This document shows positions 1 through 8,600 of a DNA stretch of 39,531 bases, piece by piece. A model generated the notes under the pieces. The model was not told the DNA's origin. It searched no databases and was given only the letters and a program-made list of their open reading frames with translations. The DNA is from a virus. The translations under genes and the position numbers were made by a program. Where the stretch lies: the IMG/VR virus record IMGVR_UViG_3300007735_000714, positions 1 to 39,531 of that record. One strand, written 5' to 3'. Numbering within the stretch: the first letter of the stretch is position 1; every line of letters starts with the position of its first letter.

Positions 1-72
1 TAGGCGTTACTGTAGGTGTCTGTGTCGGGGTTGGCGTCGGGGTTGGCGTTCTAGTAGGTGTAACAGTAGGTA
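1..72 (-). repeat. Pro/Thr-linker coding repeat (12-bp units)
   Basis: On the plus strand two exact copies of a 12-bp unit (gtcggggttggc) sit at 24-35 and 36-47, flanked by degenerate copies. They encode alternating Pro-Thr residues of the linker in the left-edge gene. The G-rich runs stand out against the AT-rich surroundings. Confidence 0.75.
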
Positions 73-2323
73 TGATTACAACGTCGATGCAATATGAGTC
101 ATATGTAGCTTTGTCAATAACAGTCGTGTTGCTGCCATTTAACGTAATTATATTGACTATCTCTGATCTTAAGCCGTAAGTGACGGCGTAATATTCACCA
201 TTATAAATAAGATACTGACCGCTGTATACAAATCCATCTGCGGCCTCTACCCCGTATTTGATAGTAGAGCCACACATTTGCATAACTAAAATTTCACCAC
301 AATCACCAAATCCAACACTAGCATTGGTTATAGTTGCTGGATATAATGCAACTGGGCCGATATAAGCAATTGAGTCTGTTTCTTCTCCGTATAATTGATT
401 TCTTGAACCTCTTAATGTTTTGCGGTACCTTTTAAACTCGACTTCAATTTCAAAATAGAGATTATTTTCTTTTAGGTATGTATCGGTCTCTGATGCAGTT
501 TTACCCATTACAATGGATGCCAATTCATCTAATTGGTCATTTGCAAAATTAAACCACGAATCTCCTACGTACCATTCATCTAATATTTTCGAATAATTTT
601 CAACATAGTTAAAATTCCAGCTTCTTGATTTTTGAGCATCCGCTGCAAATGTCTGTGAGTCTAATACGTTAGCAACTGCGATATTCCAAAATGAATATCT
701 ACGCTTGCATGTCTCTACTGGCTTATTAGTATAATTGATATTGGGGCGAACATAATACTCGGCGCCTCTAACGCTGTAATTTGGCAACGCAGATGCAGAG
801 AATAGTACAGTGGCTTGTTTTATTTTTTCGCCTGCTTGATATTCTGGCAATTCATATCCGTATTGATATACATCTATTATGGTGACATTTTCAATCAACT
901 GGGATGTTTGAGGAACTATCGACACATAATAGTAATTTCGATTGTCGAGATTAATATACACGACAGATCCCAGATATGGTTTGAGTAACGGATTCTTAGA
1001 ATACAATACTGTCTTTGATGTATTAAAGCACGATGGTGTTAATTTGTAGAGTAGTGTATCTTTAGGCTTTGGAATTTCTTGTGAATTGCAATCTTCATAA
1101 AGATCTACAATTGTATAATCTTCAGTTATCTGTTGATTATCATAGACTACTTTTTCAATATACCATCTTACCCCTGGATATTCTGCGAGTGTAACGGCCT
1201 TGCCTGGAATTAATATACGTTTGTTATCAATGACAAATAATTCTTTTCGCAGAGTCCCGTTGACAACATCTGGACATGGCTGATACTTCCAGCAGCAATT
1301 TGTCAATTTGATTATAACAGGAGCTGCTCTATTGATTCTATATTCACACCCACATTCGCAATCTTCAGATGATGCTACTACAGTCCAGTCACCAGCAAGA
1401 CCATCTATTTGCACTGTAGTATCAGATCCAGCATAAAATTGGAATTCATCATTTGTTGCTACGATTTTTTCCTGAGTAAACGTATTGGTTAGGATATAAC
1501 AAGTATCACTACAACCTTTCTTTGTTGTGAAAATAGGATTAAGATTTGTAGTGATTGCTTTATCTGCAACCGATACTTTACTTACTAAGAATCTTTGATC
1601 TGGGTATTTGTCCAGAACAACACCAAGACCTACTAAATGGCTATAATCATTTGATGAATAAAAAGCAAGACCGGGAACTGAACAAGATGCAAATTTATAA
1701 TAATAGCTAAAACCTTCTGGTTCTGGTTCACAAACCTCAATGACGGACTCTGGGCAATAAAAAGGATTCATTGTAGGCCAGTATTCCCATTTGAGTATGG
1801 GGTATCCTGTCTTGATAAATCGACCCATTAAGAATCTTTCGTTATTGTTAACCGCATTAAATTTGGATACAAAATACGGTGCCAGGACAGGATTCGGTCT
1901 ATTTGTTTCATCTGCATATTGTCTTAATGCAAATACATATAAATCATTCAAACGGCAATCTGCTGATTGTGCTGGAAATGTTGTTTCAAGCCATTTTGAA
2001 ATAGTTGTTGAGAATGTAGATCGATCTGTTATTTTAATTGGGCAAAATACTGTTACAGGCTTTACTGCGAAACACGAAGTCGATCTGGTTATCGACACCA
2101 TATCGTTTAACGATTTGTACTTTTCTTTGCCGGTAGACGTATCAAGTAAATATGCAGTTGTTGCTACAATATCCTGCAGGATCGGAACAGCTTCAGATAT
2201 TTTTTTTGTCTGAGCGTATATAACACCTGTTTGTTTATCTATCCACTTAAAATGATCATTGATAAGCACAATGGCCGAACCTGCGCTTTCAGTGTCTTTA
2301 ATTGGTGGATACGAACATGACAT
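1..2323 (-). CDS. Partial large virion/tail-fibre protein with Pro/Thr-rich linker (C-terminus beyond the window)
   Basis: An uninterrupted minus-strand frame runs from ATG at 2323 to the left edge (about 774 codons, no stop). The start MSCSYPPIKDTESAG lies 6 nt after a TAAGTA box and 1 nt after the upstream gene's stop. The first ~150 residues contain a block also found in the neighbouring 266-residue protein (PVTVFCPI, ISKWLETTFP, LYVFALRQYA). The middle is beta-rich and has a Cys-rich patch (EDCECGCEY, then NCCWKYQPCPD). The last visible residues form a Pro/Thr linker (PTRTPTPTPTPTQTPTVTP). By position and composition it is a secreted or surface-exposed virion protein, probably a distal tail fibre or adhesin. 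The linker implies another domain beyond the edge. No enzyme motif was recognised. Confidence 0.8.
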   Translation of the reverse strand, partial: MSCSYPPIKDTESAGSAIVLINDHFKWIDKQTGVIYAQTKKISEAVPILQDIVATTAYLLDTSTGKEKYKSLNDMVSITRSTSCFAVKPVTVFCPIKITDRSTFSTTISKWLETTFPAQSADCRLNDLYVFALRQYADETNRPNPVLAPYFVSKFNAVNNNERFLMGRFIKTGYPILKWEYWPTMNPFYCPESVIEVCEPEPEGFSYYYKFASCSVPGLAFYSSNDYSHLVGLGVVLDKYPDQRFLVSKVSVADKAITTNLNPIFTTKKGCSDTCYILTNTFTQEKIVATNDEFQFYAGSDTTVQIDGLAGDWTVVASSEDCECGCEYRINRAAPVIIKLTNCCWKYQPCPDVVNGTLRKELFVIDNKRILIPGKAVTLAEYPGVRWYIEKVVYDNQQITEDYTIVDLYEDCNSQEIPKPKDTLLYKLTPSCFNTSKTVLYSKNPLLKPYLGSVVYINLDNRNYYYVSIVPQTSQLIENVTIIDVYQYGYELPEYQAGEKIKQATVLFSASALPNYSVRGAEYYVRPNINYTNKPVETCKRRYSFWNIAVANVLDSQTFAADAQKSRSWNFNYVENYSKILDEWYVGDSWFNFANDQLDELASIVMGKTASETDTYLKENNLYFEIEVEFKRYRKTLRGSRNQLYGEETDSIAYIGPVALYPATITNASVGFGDCGEILVMQMCGSTIKYGVEAADGFVYSGQYLIYNGEYYAVTYGLRSEIVNIITLNGSNTTVIDKATYDSYCIDVVIIPTVTPTRTPTPTPTPTQTPTVTP

Positions 2324-2324
2324 G

Positions 2325-3125
2325 TTAGCTACTTAAAGGAGTGGTCGTAACATACTGCCAGCGAGATCCGCTATTGTTTACAAATTTATAGTAATTTTGG
2401 TAAACGGCTGGAATGTAATTCACTATAGATGAATTCAAATTTTCAAGACCCGCAATTTGAGCTAATAATGATACCGAGGTACCTCCTGCTGCATCAAATC
2501 CTGTAGCTTTATTATCGCGTCTGCTCGCCACGTTATTGCGGTCATGCCCGATTACTGTTCTTGTATTAGTTACGCAACGACCGCGAATACTGCAGCTACG
2601 ATAGCTCCAAGTAACAGCAGCTCGGCACTTAGCCGTCAAGTACCTCGTATCTGGTGCGATTGTTTCTAGATCTTTATAGAATCCTAACGTAAAGACAAAT
2701 ATTTCTTGCCCCTTGCAATAATTCGTCACTGTATTGGAATCAACAGTAGCAGTAACAGGGAAGTTAGAATTTAACCACGATGAAATGCTGTTAATGAATG
2801 TTGTTTGATTAATGGCATTGTTATCTGGTGTCAATGGGAAAATAAGCGATATTGGTCTTAACCAACACGCACTATACGATGACACTGTGGTATATGCATC
2901 ATTCCAATTCGCGGAATTTGATCTTACAACTGTTGCTACGTCGGCCCAAGTACTAGAAGTCTCTTGCGCAATTGTATACAAAGCATTCCAATATAAATCG
3001 GCCGATAAAGAAATATTGGTTAGCTTATAATCAAGCAACGCAAAATTTTGATTGATTGTCGACAGAGTATTGCCTGCACAAATGCGCGGGTCAATTGATG
3101 TAATAGATTCGCTAAATGTCGGCAT
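2325..3125 (-). CDS. Small virion structural protein (266 aa), related to N-terminal region of the next gene
   Basis: Begins MPTFSESITSIDP and ends with stop at 2325, one base before the start of the partial fibre gene. The N-terminal ~95 residues contain W-spaced helical or collar-like repeats (SADLYWNALYTIAQ, SSTWADVATVV, SANWNDAYTTV). A central block (PISLIFPL, TTFINSISSWLNSNFP, EIFVFTLGFYKDL) resembles the N-terminal part of the adjacent left-edge protein, suggesting duplication. A Cys/Arg-rich stretch follows (KCRAAVTWSYRSCSIRGRC). No enzyme motif. Probably a fibre or collar component of the adhesin module. The upstream region holds the permuted intron RNA, so its transcript may pass through that element. 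Confidence 0.7.
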   Translation of the reverse strand: MPTFSESITSIDPRICAGNTLSTINQNFALLDYKLTNISLSADLYWNALYTIAQETSSTWADVATVVRSNSANWNDAYTTVSSYSACWLRPISLIFPLTPDNNAINQTTFINSISSWLNSNFPVTATVDSNTVTNYCKGQEIFVFTLGFYKDLETIAPDTRYLTAKCRAAVTWSYRSCSIRGRCVTNTRTVIGHDRNNVASRRDNKATGFDAAGGTSVSLLAQIAGLENLNSSIVNYIPAVYQNYYKFVNNSGSRWQYVTTTPLSS

Positions 3126-3134
3126 AAAATTATA

Positions 3135-3384
3135 ATGGGGATTGTCGGGCGCTCGTGGATAGTGTATTGCTAAGTCGGCTCACCATCTAGTCTCTGCACC
3201 TTTCTAATAATACTGGGACTTTTATTAGAGTTGGCTCAAGATTAACTCCGAAGAGTTGTCCCTTGAATTCACCCGATAAGGGCCATGATAACCCTGCGCA
3301 GCAGCAAGTTATGTTATCGCAAAGCCGTTTAAGCTTTGCTTCTACATGTCGCCATGTAGTTCGGACTATTTCTTCAATCCCCAT
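3135..3384 (-). ncRNA. Putative circularly permuted group I (subgroup IA-like) self-splicing intron
   Basis: Read on the minus strand, the canonical group I elements are all present but permuted. P8' (3384-3375) is followed by the J8/7-S box AAGAAATAGTCC, including P7' (3368-3364). Then come P9, a GCGA-loop hairpin of 7 bp (3359-3342), and a 7-bp hairpin of P9.1 type (3339-3319). The termini lie in 3318-3288. Next are P3 (3276-3272), P4 (3266-3262), P5 with a TTCG loop (3257-3244), P4' with the Q-like AATCTTGAGCC (to 3235), and P6/P6a. The R box is GGTGCAGAGACTAGA, with P7 at 3192-3188. P7.1-like pairing, P3' (3149-3145) and P8 (3144-3135) follow. P8 and P8' are perfect 10-nt complements 230 nt apart, so the molecule is opened in the P8 loop. 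A P1-like pairing with G-U at the splice site is AUAACUU (3312-3306) with GGGUUAU (3294-3288). If splicing-active it would release a tiny circular exon. Motif identity is strong; activity and exact splice sites are inference. Confidence 0.82.
3306..3317 (-). other. Candidate circularised exon of the permuted intron (splice sites provisional)
   Basis: If omega-G is the base at 3318 and the U-G splice pair is at 3306, the sequence between the sites is only ATAACATAACTT. If the 3319-3339 hairpin belongs to the exon instead, the exon would be about 34 nt. No P10 pairing that settles the 3' splice site could be identified. Confidence 0.3.
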
Positions 3385-3426
3385 ATAACCTATTTACAGG
3401 GTGTCTTTATTTTATTGCCACCTATA

Positions 3427-5646
3427 TTATAAAATTAATTGGTAATATGTCTTATCCCATGAGCTTGTTGGCTGGACACCAGCAAACCATGTAATGTTCG
3501 GATTTCTTGCTGGATAATCATTAAAAACACGACCGGCCGTCAGATTCGGAAATGCCCCAGAAGCGGGGCCATATGCATTGGTTCTAGTATATCTACTAAC
3601 ACGACGATTAAATTCATTAGGTGTACTGCCGTCACCATAGCCAGGTATATCAATGCCATAATGTAAATCTCTTAATATATAATGATTTGGTCCACCTATA
3701 TTAGTTATATTAACAGTAGAAAACACATTATTGGGATATTTGCTGTCCCACGCAGCCTTTTCAAAAGAAGTACCAATCGTAACCAATGCACTATATCGGA
3801 ACAAATACGAACCAGGATCCGGGAGAAACCCAGACAGTGCGAGTGATGATAAATAATTGAAATATCCAAATGATTGGTCTCTCATTTGTACAGATAGAGG
3901 CACAACTCCAGATGAAAGCGGGACGTAACGAGCGTTAGCGGGCTGGAATTGGTCTGTATCATTCATACCAAAGCTCATCAATCGTTCGCTTTCTATGGAT
4001 GCTAATGTAACCATAGAGCCACCATCACCTGTCGCTCCAATATGGACACCAATGCCCATACCTTCAAGGTGAACATTTTCAACCGATACGCCATCACCTT
4101 GGTAAATTAATATTCCAAACAATGGCCACGTTCTTGAATACGGATAGCCAACGGATGAAAGAGTTATAGAATATTCAGTAGTACAATCTATAGTGCCTGT
4201 TTTAATACTGCAAACTGATGCATTTTTATTGATAAAAATAGGTATCGCCCCACGACGCGTAGCCTCTTTAATCCAAAAATTTTGAACCTGCAGCCCGTTG
4301 ATAATGCCCCCATTTTGAAGCCAATATGTTCCATCGTTATTCCAATTATCATACATGCCACCCCCAATCCCCATACCAGAAAAGTGTTGAATATCGACAT
4401 CCCGAATAATTGTCAATTCTTCAATATTATGCTTCCATGAGATCACACTAATTCTTTTGGTTGGGTTCAATATCGTTGCCCATTTTGCAATAATAGTCAT
4501 TCCTTCTATCCCGCTCCAATATCTCGCACCACCACTATTATTATAAACTCCGCTCATTTCTGGAACCGAACTCCAGTAATTGAGATTTCCACCACCAATC
4601 CAAAATAAGGAAGAAGCACAACTAGCAGTTTCCATTTCAGAGTCTAATGTAATTGGTGTTATGAATCCTGTTGCATTATTGCTTACAAATGTGAGGCCTG
4701 AAAGGACAACAGATGTAAGAGAAGCTGCTGCGGTGGTGGCACTAACTGTGTAGACTCCATTATATATCGAAGAATTAGTTACTCTCGCTTTTGCCCCACT
4801 TAAAAATTCAAATGCACCACCAACAGGTGTAACCAATCGAGTGCCTCCCGGAACAGAACATGCTGCGGTAAAATTAGTAGTTCCGCTGTATCTCATGTAC
4901 GAATCCCAAAATCTGAAACGCGTCGTTGGTTCCCAAGTATCTGACGTCCATAATTTGGATGCAAATATTTTTGTTGAACCAGAACCAGCACCCTTAAAGC
5001 GAATGCCTAATTCAGTTGCATCGATAGGCCTGCCAACATAATATGATCCTGCTGCAAAGCTGATGGTTCGACCTTCACCATTATTAGGATGATCGGCCAT
5101 GCGGATGGCACAATTTATTGCGATATCGTGTCTGCCGTCTTCTTCACCAGACCCTTGTAATCCCCACCATTCTGGGAATAATGCATCATTGCGGGGTGTT
5201 CCTTTTATAGTACCAGCACTCCAACCGCTAAATATTTGCACTCGTGGTGCATTAATCTCCCCTTCGAAAACCAACTTAGTAGTTCCAGTTTTAATAAATT
5301 TATACCCATTAAAATTGACAGAACAACGTCTGTCGATTGTTAGGGATGGATCTGAACCATTGAAAATAATATCTTTGCCTAGTATTATAGTAGTGATTGA
5401 GGTATTTAACGTTGCAGCCTTGAGCTCGGCATAAGTTGTAACGAATGCCTGCGATCCACCAGCCCAAAAGCTAGAATTAGAACTAACTAATGAAAATAAA
5501 GGCAGACTGTTATTTAAATTCAACAATGTAGCTCGGCCAAATCCGTCTGCTCCTGGCTGACCATTATTGAGATAAATCAACATCTGAGCAGAGGAGGACA
5601 AAGATGCTAGCGAGGATAGATCTGTAAAATTAACAATACATGCCAT
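3427..5646 (-). CDS. Tail spike/fibre with right-handed beta-helix (pectate-lyase-3-like)
   Basis: 739 aa, starting MACIVNFTDLSSLASLSS behind overlapping TAAGTA/TAAATA boxes. The first ~60 residues look like a virion attachment domain (LIYLNNGQPGADGFGRATL). Near residue 155 is the PEWWGLQGSGEEDGRHDIAINCAI pattern, typical of the start of pectate-lyase-3 beta-helix domains in tail spikes (PEWFG, then D, then AIN). After it come repeated short beta-strand turns with Gly, Asn and Ser (GRTISFAAGSYYVGRPI, IRFKGAGSGSTKIFASKL). The helix appears to extend to about residue 560. No catalytic residues for a specific polysaccharide could be assigned. Likely a receptor-binding or glycan-degrading spike; the substrate is unknown. 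Its stop lies about 40 bases before the permuted intron RNA begins. Confidence 0.85.
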   Translation of the reverse strand: MACIVNFTDLSSLASLSSSAQMLIYLNNGQPGADGFGRATLLNLNNSLPLFSLVSSNSSFWAGGSQAFVTTYAELKAATLNTSITTIILGKDIIFNGSDPSLTIDRRCSVNFNGYKFIKTGTTKLVFEGEINAPRVQIFSGWSAGTIKGTPRNDALFPEWWGLQGSGEEDGRHDIAINCAIRMADHPNNGEGRTISFAAGSYYVGRPIDATELGIRFKGAGSGSTKIFASKLWTSDTWEPTTRFRFWDSYMRYSGTTNFTAACSVPGGTRLVTPVGGAFEFLSGAKARVTNSSIYNGVYTVSATTAAASLTSVVLSGLTFVSNNATGFITPITLDSEMETASCASSLFWIGGGNLNYWSSVPEMSGVYNNSGGARYWSGIEGMTIIAKWATILNPTKRISVISWKHNIEELTIIRDVDIQHFSGMGIGGGMYDNWNNDGTYWLQNGGIINGLQVQNFWIKEATRRGAIPIFINKNASVCSIKTGTIDCTTEYSITLSSVGYPYSRTWPLFGILIYQGDGVSVENVHLEGMGIGVHIGATGDGGSMVTLASIESERLMSFGMNDTDQFQPANARYVPLSSGVVPLSVQMRDQSFGYFNYLSSLALSGFLPDPGSYLFRYSALVTIGTSFEKAAWDSKYPNNVFSTVNITNIGGPNHYILRDLHYGIDIPGYGDGSTPNEFNRRVSRYTRTNAYGPASGAFPNLTAGRVFNDYPARNPNITWFAGVQPTSSWDKTYYQLIL

Positions 5647-5651
5647 AATTG

Positions 5652-5661
5652 TATTTACTTA
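5652..5661 (-). promoter_or_regulatory. Late-type promoter box of the beta-helix spike gene
   Basis: Minus strand reads TAAGTAAATA, i.e. overlapping TAAGTA (5661-5656) and TAAATA (5657-5652). It ends 5 nt before the ATG at 5646. It resembles the 3' part of the T4 late consensus TATAAATA. No Shine-Dalgarno sequence is present. Confidence 0.55.
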
Positions 5662-5666
5662 AGGGA

Positions 5667-8600
5667 TTAGCTTGACAAAGAATAAAGTGACAAAATACTA
5701 GAATTACCGCCCAAGGAAAGAACAGACCCATTCGGAGAAAGTGCCATATAACCTTGATGTATTTCTGGAATGCGTGAGCCACTAAGTGTTACCACTTCGC
5801 AACAACCATTACCAATAGACGACATCTGTTCCCATGTTCTACCACCAATGCCAGGACTATCCGATCTCAATTCAATAAATGAGATTGGATTTACGATACA
5901 ATTCTTTTTGACTGGATCATAAGATCCCATCGATGCCCAAGACCAGCACCAGCTATTTTTACACATATCAGATCCAATGATTGTGTCGAGAGATACTCTT
6001 AGTTTATCAAGATTTGTGTACAGATGCTTGATTACTCGATTGATAACGTCTGCAAATACAAGTTCATTTTGTCCGATGAAACATTGGCTGAAATCGAATT
6101 GTGGCAGTTCTGCTGTCAACATCGGTTCCATGTCAATAGATATATTACCAGCAAGATCGATGCTTCTCACATATTTGGAATGTATGTTTTTGGCGAGCAA
6201 TTCGAAATTATCTTTGATTCTGTTAAATACGACGTTATATACCCAGTCTTGAATCAAATCTTGTTCTTCGATCAAAATGTCATCAGCCTTCCATAGTGCA
6301 TCTTCAATATCATTTATAATGCTCTTGATTGAAACAAAATCTGTATTTTTATAGATTGATCGAGTGTCGATAATATAAACGCCTCTACCATACTGACAGA
6401 TGCTCTTAAGTTGCGTTACATATGGCGTATATAAAGGCATAAAATATCCGAGGTAGTACCCTTGAGCCGTAATCTTGGATATGTGTGTATTATACACGAT
6501 ATAAATTATACCATCATCAATACTATTAGCATGTATTTTAACCGGGGTGCCTGCAAAAGGATTAGCGATGCCTGATAATGTGCTAACATATTCGCCTGCG
6601 TTATTGAATATGTATATCTGGCCATCTGTTGTTAATACATATACATTCGCTGTGGTATCTGTAGTGATGGATACTAAATTATTCTTCATTACCCATTCCC
6701 CGTGAGAAATGTTATAGAAGTATTGCATCTTATCGTTATAAACTTTAACGACATCATTATTTTTATCAATCACGTATATCTTGCCTAGATTATAATGGAT
6801 ATCAGTCGGGTTGTTAAAGCGATATGGACGATGAGCATTGCCCAAACCACCGATTTTGTTTAAAAATGTAAACGTTCCAGTGCTATATTCAATGCTATAG
6901 ACATATACGCAATGATTCGCCGTGTCTGTTATGTATATCTCTCCATTATCATTAATGGCAATGGAGCCTAGCTTTCCTACGTAATCTTTTTCTCCAACGA
7001 GATTAGTATCGTTTAATTTTCTCGAAAGTCGATCCAAATTATATATTTTAATGTTATCCGTGATTGTATTGCTTGCATTCCGATCAATTACAATTAATCT
7101 ATCATTGTATATCTTGGCATCTTGTACGTCATGAAATTCAGTAGCGTCGAATTCTGGGAAAACATTGACCCAATCTGATTCAGATACATCATTCCAACGA
7201 TGGCCTTTGCTATTCTCCGCCCCTAGCCATTTATTAAATAATACTGGCAACTTGGTATCATTAAGTTTTGATTTATTGATCAAATAATCAAAATTAGCAA
7301 GCAATTTCTTAAGTGCACTATTAATATTACTAGCATTGGCAATCTCGTTTGGTGCTACATATATTTGATCCAAACTATAAGGGAATATTAATTGTTCGTT
7401 ATATGTTCGTGCATTTTTGTCAAACGTGTCAAATGCATTAACTACATTGATAGCTCTATCATATTTCGATTCAATTGTTGTTTGAATTGAGGATAGGAGT
7501 CCGTATGTATTCGCCGATACAGAGATAGAATATACACCAATGTCATTAAGGTTATTAAACACGAACGTTTCCGTTGATGCTGGGTATACTTGTGTCTGCC
7601 CATTAAATGTTATTGATATCGAGCTCAAGCCATAATCAACACCGCCACAGTTTGTGTTTTTGTAATAATTTTTGATTGTCAATGAGGACCCAATAGCATA
7701 ATAATCTTCATCCCAGAATAGATTGAATGTTGGTATCTTAATCGCTGTGATTGTGTCTACTCTTGTAGATGTTGTTGTTTTGCTAATTTCTACAGAATTA
7801 TATGCATTAGTTACTATTGTATCTGTAGATGTGATAGCCAAGACTGCACAGTTGTATGAGTCTGGATCTGTGATGATATTATCAGGAATTGTAATGGTGT
7901 TATTGTTAAATCCAGAGACTAAGCTATACTCAATCGGTCCATATGTTATTGATTGTTGTGTATCGAGACTACGAATGTTTACATATGCGGTAGTAGTACC
8001 ACCAACAACATATTCGCCTTTATTATTTGAAGTAAATACAGCCGCATCATATAAACTACTAATTGAATCCGAATAAAAATATACATCTGCAGGCTCTGCT
8101 GATATCACAGGCGTTGCCAAATCGATAAATTGCAATGGCTTGAAATAATCAGACGTGACACTAGAGTTTGCTGTATAAATTACATTATTGCGATCTTGTA
8201 GTAAGTTAATTGCATTTTTAACATTGACATATGCAGTTTTATTATCATCATAATCCGCTCTCGATGTAAGAGCAGTTAATGAAGGGACTACATCTAGCTG
8301 TAGATAATACCCCTTGACAGATATAGCAGATAATGTACCCGCAGTTCCTTTGATTGTGGCTGATGCAATTGGTGAATTGGTTACATATTCCTTTTCGTTT
8401 CCAATGGTCCATGCATATGTTTTATATCGTGTTCCGAATGCACTCAACACAAGCGTTTCTGTATGACCATTACCGACAGTTGTTAATTGTGTATTAACTG
8501 TTATTGAGTTTAGAGTGTTAACTGCTGAAGGGCCTTGATTGGTGAATGTATTAACCGTCCACACCTTTGCACTGAGCTCATTGACAGATGCTTGTGGTGA

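Noticed and set aside
1-72. Short G-rich repeats as a possible CRISPR array or origin iterons
   Set aside because: The units are 12 bp, in frame and without spacers; they encode a Pro/Thr linker.
1791-2213. 140-aa plus-strand open frame opposite the left-edge fibre gene
   Set aside because: The minus strand is open without a stop over 2.3 kb and carries a shared domain, so the plus frame is a shadow.
3187-3384. 65-aa open frame on the minus strand (MGIEEIVRTTWRHVEAKL...) between the beta-helix spike and the 266-aa gene
   Set aside because: It coincides with the permuted group I RNA; its bases are explained by P8', S/P7', P9, P4-P5 and R elements, and the protein looks like nothing (CCCAGLS). 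A coding role is not needed.
3126-3426. tRNA or ordinary linear group I intron
   Set aside because: No cloverleaf or T-loop is seen. A linear intron would require R before S, whereas S/P9 comes about 180 nt before R, and P8 pairs only across the ends.
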